From NCBI RefSeq assembly GCF_050948215.1, contig NC_135152.1, positions 6,854,310 through 6,918,309 on the forward strand: a stretch of DNA of 64,000 bases. Direction: 5' to 3'. The position numbers and the translations under genes are program-made. The stretch is from Halictus rubicundus. Its lineage: Eukaryota > Arthropoda > Insecta > Hymenoptera > Halictidae. Below are positions 1-9,204 of this stretch, piece by piece. The notes beneath the pieces were generated by a model. It saw only the letters and a list, made by a program, of their open reading frames with translations, made no database searches and was not told where the DNA came from. Position 1 is the first letter of the stretch; each line of letters opens with the position of its first letter.

Positions 1-1302
1 CCCCAATACAGAATATTGTCCGGCCGGTGGCTGATTGGGAACTGGAGCGAGGCATTCGTTTCGCGCTTCAAGGATTTCTCGACAATTTCGGTCGTTTATC
101 TGACGTGGACCCTGTTGTTTGTGATCCTTTTGTTTGGGAAGACGGTTCACGGGCGACAGGCTCGAACCGCACGAATAAAACCGACGCGACGACACGACCC
201 CTAACCCCTTTGATTCATTAATTACCAACGGTCTCGTCAAATTTGACCAACCACCCTCTGCTTACACTCCGCCGGAAAACACTCGACGTTTGCGTGTCAG
301 TAGTTGACCGCGCGAATTTGTGCAAAAATTTTCGATTCAGTACTTGTAGGAGATTTAAACAATCGAAACTGTATACTTTTCATTCAGACTTTTTATTCTG
401 TCAGAATACCAACTAAACTTATTTCAACGGCCTAGGACATGTCCAACCTTTTTTTTCAGTTTTATGCGTACGCAATTCTGTGTAGTTACTCACACTACGC
501 AAAGGTTTTTAACAGTTTGCTCAATACAAGAGTAACGCAAAAAGTGTTTGAATTATAGTACGGCAATTTCCAGTGGCGCCTTTAAATATAGTAGAAGATT
601 TACTGAAAGCTAGCTGATGCAGCAGAGGATAACAAATGACCCGAGGAACCATTTTTAGCGCTACGTATTGCTTCCCTAAAAACGTGTCGAATAATTTGTA
701 GAAAATTTGTGTCATCCTCGGAGGGGTTGCTACGAGTCGGGGATGTTCCGAGGTAACATCGTGCCGAGCAGAGGGAGTCTGCCGGAAGTTTTTGAACGCC
801 TGGTAGAACACGAATTTCCCCGGGCGCGTGACAGTCAACTCCCCAAGGGTTGCGTATGTAAGTAGACAGGGGAGGATGGGAACGCAAATTATACCGAGCG
901 AAATATGTATTGGATGGTGATTGATTATAGTAAACCGGAGGTGTTTCAGAGTTTAATGGGTCGCCGCAAAGTTTAATTGGATCGGACGCGTAGCATCTAA
1001 TAAATGAAATGCGCGTTTGGGGATGACGAGGTGTGGCAAGGGGGGAGGGGGTGGCGTATGTTGCTCGATTTCAACGAGCAGCCGCGTACGATCGAGGCTA
1101 TCAAGCATATTTTCCGTGTTTCGCGTAAACCCGCAGCTGATTAGTGCCGAAACCGGGCGGAACGAAGTGGAAATCCCAAATGGGATTTCGATCATCGTTT
1201 CGCGGCTGCCCCCGGCGGCTTTTCGACGCGGAAAATTACCCGAATTACGCTGTGCGACTGTGACTAAACAAAAATGGAACACTCTGGTAAATCATACTTC
1301 TA
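1..1302. other. Spacer, no gene recognised
   Basis: No conserved coding segment could be recognised on either strand. The open frames here are short, overlap one another on both strands and match no family I know. A G-rich run lies near 1039-1053. The stretch ends at the TA target site of the mariner element. Confidence 0.5.
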
Positions 1303-1329
1303 TTAGGTTGGCAAGAAAGTAATTTCGGT
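1303..1329 (+). repeat. Left terminal inverted repeat of mariner
   Basis: These 27 bp match the reverse complement of 2564-2590 without mismatch. They are preceded by TA at 1301-1302, the duplicated target dinucleotide. Confidence 0.95.
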
Positions 1330-1486
1330 TTTCACTAATAGATAGCTTTATGTTTTGTTTGATTGACTTCTGTTAACGTTGCGTTTGTTTTCCTTCTGAT
1401 ATTTCATAACTGCATCTTTTAGGTTACTTTTGAAGCAAATTGCATGTAATTTTGGTTAGAATTGTTAGTTCTGTGTCAATTTGAAC

Positions 1487-2515
1487 ATGGAGTGCAAAAA
1501 CGAACATTATAGGCACATATTGCTGTTTTATTTCCGTAGAGGTAAAAAAGCTGCCGAGGCTTACAAAGATATATGTGAAGTTTATGGTGTGGATTGTTTA
1601 ACAGAACGCACGTGCCAGAATTGGTTTAAAAAATTCCGTTCTGGAAATTTCTCACTTGAAGACGACCAACGTTCTGGTCGACCATCTGTAGTTGATGATG
1701 ACCAAATGAAAGCCATTATTGAATCGGATCGTCATATAACTGTCCGAGAGATTGCAGACAGGTTAAATGTCTCGCATACAACTATAGAATATCGTTTAAA
1801 AAGTCTCGGAATCGTTAAGAAGCTCGATATTTGGGTTCCACACGAATTGAAAGAAATTCAGTTAACGCAACGCATCAACATATGCGATATGCATCTCAAA
1901 CGAAATGAAATCGACCCTTTTCTGAAGCGAGTCATCACTGGTGATGAGAAATGGGTTGTTTGCAATAACACAACTCGAAAACGATCATGGTCCAAGCGTG
2001 ATGAATCAGTCCAAACCACACCGAAAGCTGAATTGCACCAAAAGAAGATCATGTTGTCAAATTGGTAGGATTACAAAGGTATTGTGTATTTTGAGCTGCT
2101 CCCAAGGAACCAAACCATCAATTCAGATGTTTATTATCGACAACTATCAAAACTGGACATAGCAATTAAAGAAAAACGGCCAGAATTGGCAAATCGCAAA
2201 GGAATCGTGTTCCACCATGATAACGCTAGGCCACACACATCTTTGGTAACATGTGAAAAGTTATTGGAGCTTGGTTGGGAAGTGATGTCACATCCACCAT
2301 ATAGCCCTGACATTCCACCACCAGATTATCATTTATTCCGAAGTTTACAAAACTCTTTGAATGGTAAAACTTTCACTAATGATGATGGTCTGAAATCGCA
2401 CTTGGATCAGTTTTTCACCGAAAAGGATCAGAAGTTTTATGAGCGCGGAATTATCAAGCTACCAGAAACATGGCAAAAGATCATAGAACAAAATGGAAAA
2501 TATTTTATTGATTAA
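1487..2515 (+). pseudogene. Mariner transposase with one premature stop
   Basis: This is a DDD-type transposase for cut-and-paste movement of the surrounding element. From the ATG at 1487 to the TAA at 2513-2515 there are 342 sense-or-stop codons, the usual length of about 345. The N-terminal half carries the paired helix-turn-helix DNA-binding region (for example ERTCQNWFKKFRSG, about residues 41-54) and the linker word WVPHEL. The catalytic D,D34D triad is present: Asp153 in TGDEKW, Asp245 in HHDNARPH and Asp280 in the YSPD...DYHLF block, with exactly 34 residues between the last two. Codon 194 is TAG (2066-2068). It falls between the first and second catalytic aspartates, where relatives usually have a second tryptophan, so a one-base nonsense change is likely. 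The frame is otherwise undamaged on both sides. As it stands the product would be truncated and inactive. Reading at 1487 rather than a few codons upstream is chosen because 1487 is the first ATG. Confidence 0.93.
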
Positions 2516-2563
2516 AATTCATTACTTTGATCAAAAAAATTGGATTTTATTTCACCTAAAAAT

Positions 2564-2590
2564 ACCGAAATTACTTTCTTGCCAACCTAA
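2564..2590 (-). repeat. Right terminal inverted repeat of mariner
   Basis: This is the inverted copy of 1303-1329, followed by TA at 2591-2592. The similarity ends just inside base 27. Confidence 0.95.
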
Positions 2591-2596
2591 TAATTA

Positions 2597-2781
2597 CAGT
2601 GAATTCTCGATATATGTCAACAACGCGGGTCTTGCCAGCGACATATATCCATTAGGAGACATACCCCGAGCCGTGTTATGTTTACATTCCTCGGCGTCCG
2701 AGACGACACTCCTGGGATAGTGGGGATAATTCCGCGACGTTTATCACCCTGGCCTTGGCGACATACATAAAGAAATCACTG
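2597..2781. mobile_element. Short non-autonomous Tc1/pogo-like element (MITE), copy 1
   Basis: This 185-bp element begins CAGTGAATTCTCG and ends with an imperfect inverted copy of about 24 bp (...AGAAATCACTG). TA flanks it on both sides (2595-2596 and 2782-2783). There is no coding capacity. Its first ~55 bases are closely repeated at 32362 in this window. Just inside the left end lies a perfect 10-bp inverted repeat, GATATATGTC at 2609-2618 and GACATATATC at 2640-2649. CAGTG ends plus TA target sites are typical of Tc1/pogo elements (family knowledge); the assignment is inference. The mariner inserted only a few bases to its left. Confidence 0.75.
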
Positions 2782-2783
2782 TA

Positions 2784-4159
2784 CAGTACAGGCTTCCGAG
2801 AAAATAAGCTGGTGCCGTTTAGTTTAGCTTAACCCCTTGCACTACGATCTATTTTACGGTTGCAGTAATTACAACTTCTTTGCAGTTCATAATTTTCTAG
2901 AAGAAGAATATCTATTGTATGCCAATATGTTCTCCAATGGTTGTACATTAACAGCAACAAAATAGAATTTTATTTAGGTTCAAAAACATTGCCCAAAAAA
3001 TCTTTGTGAGTGTTATATATATACATATATATATACTTGTAACTGTAAGCTATCGATAAGGTAGAAATCAATGTAATACCTGTCTAACGACATCTGTATA
3101 ATTACAAACACAATACTGACACGCGTCTGGACAGTGCACACGCGTTGACCTAATCAGACGTTCTAGGACCTTCCTACCATAAACACACTGAAAAGTAAGA
3201 CTACTGTGTTATATATTCACATCCACTGCCATATCCATATACCTAATTATAACAGTGAGCCACCAAGTATACTACAGATTTTACTGTATAGCAAAAATGA
3301 ATAATACAAAATACAAAAACATTAGAAAAGTTCGAGAATATTGTCGAGCCATTCTCGACTCACAGAAATGATTAAAAGATACACTTTTATCTAATTCCTG
3401 AGTCTCACAATTGACCTAGAAAATGTTTATTCCGCATGATCCATAGTATAGTCAGAGAGAAACTGAAAAACGTTTTACATATCAGATCGACGGAAACTCA
3501 CCTGTGTATAAACATTTTCTGCACCATGTTACGGCGTCGGAGCAACGACACCGCGCGAAGAGGGCGAAAACCGGGCATGATCGATACAGCATAATTGATC
3601 CCGGCCTCGGAGGCGACGGAACCATAAGCCTGTCGGCGATCGCGATGAAAGTATCAACGTAAAATGATCGACAAAGGCGAAGGAGCATGGGTTTTACAGG
3701 GTCCGGTGGTCGTGCTCGATATACTGTACGAGGTTACTATGAAAAGGGGGCCGACGGTTGAACGAATGAAAAGACGCCTCTCCATCCTCGTCCGCGGAGG
3801 ATAACGCAGTGAATGCTCGGTCGTCGAACAAACGACATTAAGTTTCGCGTCCCGTAAATTAGGCCACGGTGTCCCCGCGTTCCCGTCCGTGAATGTGTCC
3901 CAAGAGATAGGGAAAGTTTGCCGCGCGCAGCTGACAAAGGATCGCGCGCTCCCATTGTTCCCCGGCGTTACAGCCAAGCTAATTCAATTCTATTTTTCGC
4001 GACTGTCCGCCATCGGTGCCGCGATCACGCGGGAAAACACTCCGCTCGAATAAAACGCTTATTGTCCGACGATTTTTCGAATTGATTCCCGGACAATATC
4101 AACCGTGCCTTTTATCGCACAGCTCGGTGCTCGAGCGCTCGAAAAATTACCAGGTTCTG
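2784..4159. other. Spacer with TA-rich microsatellite
   Basis: No gene was recognised. A TTAACCCCTTGCACTACGA word at 2829-2847 resembles one end of the TTAA-type MITEs found elsewhere here, but no partner end was found. A short (TA)-rich run lies near 3016-3043. Confidence 0.4.
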
Positions 4160-4790
4160 CTGTGTGTAGAGCGTAGGATTTTGCGTTTCGATTGCTGTCG
4201 TTTCGGAAAATATCGAGCAAACACATATTCCAATTTAAATTTGAACACGTGTCCCATGAAGAATGATGCACGCTGTATTTCTATCGCTGTTATTTCGAAA
4301 ATATCGGAGCGAATAAGTAAATTTGAACACGTGTCACGTGTGGGATGAAGTACGCCGTCGTTCTAAAGTTGCCGAGCGTTCCAGTTCTCGAATAAATGAA
4401 GTAGACGAGTGTATCAATTAAAATACCGCCACGTGTCCCGCGTGGGATGGAGTACATCGTCGTTCTAAAGTTTCTCCTGTTGTAGTTTCGTGATAAATCT
4501 AGTATATTAAGGTATCAAGCGAAATTTTGGTAAATGTCGCACGCGGGATGAGGTGCATCGTCGTTGTAAAGTTTCTCCCGTTGAAATTTTGTAATAAATC
4601 TAGTAAATTAAGGTATCAAGCGAGATTTTACTATATGTCGCACGTGGAACGAACTACATCGCCGTTGCAGAGTTACGAGAGTTGTAATTTCGGAATAGAT
4701 CAACTAAATAATAGTACGTGTCACGTGTGGGTTAAAGTGCACGGTCGCTTAAAAGTTTGCAACACTGTAATTTTGAACTTAATCATATTG
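4160..4790. repeat. Diverged tandem array, period about 82-102 bp
   Basis: About six units recur. Each carries a GTGTC(A/C)CGTGTGGGATGAAGTAC-like word followed by a TCGTCGTT(C/G)TAAAGTT-like word. Unit starts are near 4249, 4331, 4433, 4534, 4635 and 4718. The best-kept pair is 4433 and 4534, with a 101-bp step. An earlier, poorer copy may begin near 4160. Copies differ at many sites, so the array is old. The open frames across it are accidental. Confidence 0.75.
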
Positions 4791-7579
4791 TGTTTTGGTT
4801 GAAACACGAGTATTGTGCACAAACTTTGATAAGAAGCGAAGGTTGCAGTTATACTGCACTTATTTTGTCGAAAAATAGTGTGTTGAAATTGTAAAAGTCG
4901 AGGTAGCGAATAGTGAATATTTTTTAGCGCTTCTGATCGCTTAAATAATTTTGTGCAAACGGGCAGTTCTGCGAACAAGTTCGCGAAATCCCGGAACGGG
5001 AGGGAGTCGTTCATTAGGCTGCAAACACGATGGAGTCTTGATTGATTTATTTGACGTAACAGTGTTGACCCGGTAAATGATCGACCCAGATAGGAACTTC
5101 GTTAAAGTTTGTACTTACGCTGCCAGTACTTGAAGTACTTCGGTACAAATAGCTTCCATTACGAACTATAATTTCATCCGAACATCGACATTTATAATGA
5201 CAGTATCACGATAACAATCATAACTCGGATCGCATTCGCGAAAAGCTACAGATTATTATAAAATAGATGAATACGTTTATTTTCCTCTCGCCACGCGGAT
5301 CTGGAATAGCAAAATACGCATGCGGGTGAAAGAATGCAGAGAACGTTCTTAATTAAACACATTTATTGAACCTTTAATGGCGTGGATACACATCGTCGCG
5401 TCGTCCAGCGCGTGACGGATATATACTTTTTTTTTTACATCATATCTGCATATATTTATATTCATATATTTATTACGTACATAACAGAGACTCACACGTT
5501 TTCGGGGAGGCGGGTAGCCGACGTCGAACGTTTCCAACAATCGTTATAATTCATTTCCTCTTTGTACTGTATCAAAATTTACAAAGTTCGTTTGGATTCC
5601 GTTCGTCGGGTTCGTGTAGCTTCAAAAATAGTTTAAAATCTCTGTTTGCTGGAACGATTTTACCACGAACCAGCGCGCTTCGATCATCACCGTTCTCTCA
5701 TCACTCTCAAAACAATCATTTGCTCAATTACCTTGCTTCTACACAAGATCCACACCAAACGAAAAAGATTGCAAAATCAAGCACCTCGTTCCCCGCTTTA
5801 GCGAACTCCAGGACTGCAAGTAGTCATTAATCCGAACTCGGAAAGATGACTTATGGTTTTTCCCATTCCAAAGGGAGCAAAATTGTACTTGAAACAATCG
5901 ACTCAAAAAAATAAATATCACATCCTCCAGGAACTGTCGACTTCACTTAAAATTTGTATAATTCCAAAAAGGAGCAAAACTTTGTGCAATTATGATGATG
6001 ATTTGAAGCGACGAACGTAATTGAATCGTAGAGTTCGGTGTCTATATATGTCAGGGCGAGATTGAGGTGGCAACGTCATCGATTCTGAGTGTCGCTGCTC
6101 CCCGCTTTAGCGAAGCGGGGGCCGCCCTTGCCGCGACGCGCTAATCCGGGTAAAAGCCTTGCCGGTGAGAACGTTCGATATTTTTACGTTTAACGTTTTT
6201 ATAAATTCTCAACGATCGACGTGTCTCTGTCCCCTGCCCCCTCCCCGAATGCACGACATCGTCGATAGGTCGATCGCGCGGAAATAATGAATAGATAGAA
6301 GGTACAGTGTTCCACGAGGCGGAATCGCAGAGACGCGTCTAGAAAAATATAGATGTAGGACACACACACGTACAGGATGGTTAAGAAGTTTCGTTTCCCC
6401 GCGGAGGCTAGAGACATGCATTACGGCTGATGAGGTTTTTTCTTCGGACACATTCTCAACATCCACGGTTCTCCCCGGTTTTCGTGACTCCGTTCCCGCT
6501 CGGCCACCTAGAATCTCCCTTTATTATTATGTAACACCGAACGGAGTCGAAAACGTGGTCGATTCTTGCCTATGGTCTCGACACGATCACGCTATCGATC
6601 ATTCTTCCATAAATACACGATCGCTTTTATTTTACCGATAACATTACATCATCGTCCCGTGTAATTTCACGGATGCTCAAATGTCAGAACTTTTCGTGTT
6701 TAAATAATTCACCTTCCTCTGATTTCGAAATGAAAATTATTTCGAGTGTTTTTAAACAACGTGTATTCACAATGGAAGCAGCTTAAATTTAACCTTTCGT
6801 AACGATTTTCCAACGGGTTATATGCGGGACTGTACCGTTCCATTTGAAACGTTCTCTTGTTGTTCGGCTTTTCCTCGCTTGGATGTGAAATTTTGTAAAT
6901 GAAATAAAACCGTGCACAAAATATACACACCGTTTTATGAACTTGCGTATATTATATGGAAGTTGTAAAACGAGACAATAAATGTCGCAGTAAATTCGAG
7001 GACTGCTTTAATAAAAACAACAGCGAATTTTTCAGTCTGTAACTTAACGCATTACTACCGGTGGTTATCCTTCAACAACAGTAGCAATTTCAATTATGAA
7101 CCGACAACTCACTTGAGATTATTATGTAAAAGAAAATTTTTAAGCTTCCTTTCGGTACAGTACGATTATAGAGGATCTTATTAACAGGCTTCCGGTAAGT
7201 AGAGGTTAAAGTTTACCTGAGAGAAACCAGAAATTTTTAACATTTTTTTAATAGAGAAAATCCCGAAAATACAAGTTTCAATCCTAGGAGATCAAAAGTT
7301 ATGCGTGTCCAAAGATGTGGGACATTTTCAGCGTTTTTGACAGATAAGGGCGTCGCCATGTTGGTATGTAGTGACCGTCGTAATTTTTACGAGTCTCCCA
7401 GTACCAGCGTCAAATAATTCCGGTTACGTGATCTTTTTTAATTGTTGCGAATGAAATTATTACTGTTTAGTTGCTTACAACGTTGCAGATGGTTCTGCGT
7501 CCAATGTTTACAGAGGAAACGTTTGCACGTCCGGTTTTCATCACGAGCCGAAGTTCAAATAGCAATACGCGCGTCCGAG
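4791..7579. other. Spacer with a short perfect hairpin
   Basis: No gene was recognised. The stretch holds a GC-rich hairpin at 6100-6120 (listed separately) and a weak two-copy duplication around the word ATTCCAAA..GGAGCAAAA near 5868 and 5961. Confidence 0.4.
6100..6120. repeat. Perfect 8-bp stem hairpin, 5-nt loop
   Basis: CCCCGCTT at 6100-6107 pairs fully with AAGCGGGG at 6113-6120 around a TAGCG loop. The left 15 bases of the motif also occur near 5788 without the pairing arm. No role can be assigned. Confidence 0.5.
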
Positions 7580-8368
7580 CTAAAGTAAATGTTTCCCTTC
7601 GCAGGTAACTATATCGAAGGTTTGTTTTTTATTCTGATATTCCTCAGAAAACGTAAATATCCCGCGCAGCCGGGGCATATATTCAGTCAGCGAAAGGTTA
7701 AAAGTTTGATCCGGATATGAGAGAGCTCTCATAGCGATCGATAGCGGGTCGTGTCGTCCTGCTCGAGTACTTCCGAGTACTTTCGTCGATATTGCCGCCG
7801 CGACTACGGTCCGGATTTCATTGCAAAAATCTCGCACCGCCTCGCCGATGATATGCGTCGCGCTCTCGCGTGCACACTTGGTTCGTTTCAGTATTATTCC
7901 CCGGGCATTGCGTATCGGATGCACAACCTCGGTGCACGCCGGAACTCGGAGCTTCGCGAAGACTGTTTGCCGCTTCAAAGCGATCGGGAAGCCGAGAAGC
8001 GGTTCGCGCGCGTAAATATTGTCGACGCGTCGAAATCGAACGACCTGTATCGCACAAACCCTTTTCAAACCAAAATACGTCATAAAAAGACCGTACCAAG
8101 GAAGACCATTTTCACTAGCAAAATTTTCTTGGAAAAATTCAGAAGTTGCATTGCAGTGTGTACTCAAGCAAACCAATTTATTCGATCCTTGCAAGAACGA
8201 TTTGGATGATTCTGACAATTTCTTTAGCAACGCATAACAAAAATTTAGAACATGTAGAAAATCACCTAAAGGTTTTAATTGTGGCTCATATTGATTCGTT
8301 CTTATTTCCTTATAAAAATAGCAAGACTTCACTCGTTCAAGTTCGGTGAGATTTATAAATAAATTCAT
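7580..8368 (-). CDS. Unexplained 262-codon open reading frame
   Basis: This is the longest uninterrupted frame in the window. It begins at a true ATG (8368-8366) and ends at a stop at 7582-7580. I recognise no family, motif, signal peptide or repeat in it. Against a real gene, the 7740-8100 part is GC- and CpG-rich and is also open in other frames on both strands, so base composition alone may explain the length. In favour, the frame continues through the AT-rich half (8100-8368), where stops should be common. It could be a single-exon gene, an exon of a longer transcript, or chance. Confidence 0.2.
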   Translation of the reverse strand: MNLFINLTELERVKSCYFYKEIRTNQYEPQLKPLGDFLHVLNFCYALLKKLSESSKSFLQGSNKLVCLSTHCNATSEFFQENFASENGLPWYGLFMTYFGLKRVCAIQVVRFRRVDNIYAREPLLGFPIALKRQTVFAKLRVPACTEVVHPIRNARGIILKRTKCARESATHIIGEAVRDFCNEIRTVVAAAISTKVLGSTRAGRHDPLSIAMRALSYPDQTFNLSLTEYMPRLRGIFTFSEEYQNKKQTFDIVTCEGKHLL

Positions 8369-8967
8369 TCATTCAGTAATTTTCTAAAACATCCTTTCAG
8401 ATTCATAATTGTGGAATGAAAATTGTGCAACATTTGAACCAGCTCTGATATTTCTGGCGGTAATAAATTAACAGAAGGGGTGAATTTAACCTCCAATACT
8501 GCAATGGTGTACACAATGGATGTACCCATTGTAGTCTTTATCGCTTTAAATGTTCTTCCTGGTGAAAACCAAGCAGATTGTTGTTAACAATTTTTTCGTT
8601 AATATCGAAAAAGGTTGGAAGCACAGGTCATTCTAGATTCATGGGAGCCGCAGTACATCATAGAACGAATGATACGCGAGAGACGAGATTTTTTTACCGT
8701 TAAGCCGTACCATCGAGCCTTAGAATGTAATATCGAAAGGTCACATCGATACAGACGAGTCGACTGCTGCTATTTTCGGGGTGTCGATCATTGGCTACCT
8801 ACGGCCGGGTTTCTTAATTATGGCCGAACAGAAGTGTCGAAGGATATCGATTACAAAAACGTTTCTCTACTTGCCACTGACTAACGAATCTTTTGCATTT
8901 ATGGCCCAACCTGCTGCATTATCCCCTACAATTTTCTTTCAACCCCTCATAAAGACCATATATTTAA
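8369..8967. other. Spacer, nothing recognised
   Basis: No supported coding segment or repeat was found between the long open frame and the TTAA-type MITE. Confidence 0.4.
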
Positions 8968-9200
8968 CCCTTTGCACTCGAGTGGTGACTCTGAAGCACC
9001 ACTAGAAATTATTGTGGTATTATTTCAAAGAAATTACGAGAAATTTTACAAAATATTTGTTACATTACGAAATTTATATTTAACAGATTACTAAACATTT
9101 AAATATTACATCGGATCAGTTTCGTATGAATAAAATGAAAATATTCTAAGACGGAAGAAAAATTTAGTTTTAGAATGAAAACAGCGCCGAGTGCAAAGGG
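8968..9200. mobile_element. TTAA-type (piggyBac-like) MITE, family A, copy 1
   Basis: This 233-bp non-coding element starts CCCTTTGCACTCG and ends CGAGTGCAAAGGG, a perfect 13-bp terminal inverted repeat. Exact TTAA flanks stand at 8964-8967 and 9201-9204. TTAA duplication with CCC-starting ends is the hallmark of piggyBac elements (family knowledge). The interior is AT-rich and clearly related to the copy at 51239-51485, sharing the words ATTACTAAACA and AAATATTCTAAG.CGGAAGAAA. Confidence 0.85.
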
Positions 9201-9204
9201 TTAA

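Larger units (their letters stand above)
1303..2590 (+). mobile_element. Mariner (Tc1/mariner) transposon, full length, near-intact
   Basis: This is a 1288-bp element bounded by perfect 27-bp terminal inverted repeats that start TTAGGTTGGCAAGAAAGT. The left repeat is at 1303-1329 and the right at 2564-2590. A TA dinucleotide flanks each end (1301-1302 and 2591-2592), which is the TA target duplication of this superfamily. Between the ends lies one transposase frame of normal mariner length, interrupted by a single in-frame stop. The perfect terminal repeats and single lesion suggest a fairly recent insertion. The lesion implies this copy cannot make full transposase, though its ends look usable by enzyme supplied from elsewhere. 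The subfamily is not certain; the protein looks closest to the mellifera/irritans-type mariners. Confidence 0.97.

Noticed and set aside
120..210. tRNA-like T-loop word GGTTCGAGCC on the minus strand
   Set aside because: The bases around it do not form a T stem or an acceptor stem, so no cloverleaf is possible.
2829..2847. TTAACCCCTTGCACTACGA as the start of another TTAA-type MITE
   Set aside because: No inverted partner end followed by TTAA was found in the next several hundred bases.
6100..6120. Hairpin as a transcription terminator
   Set aside because: No gene ends here, no T-run follows it, and intrinsic terminators of this kind are not expected in insect nuclear DNA.
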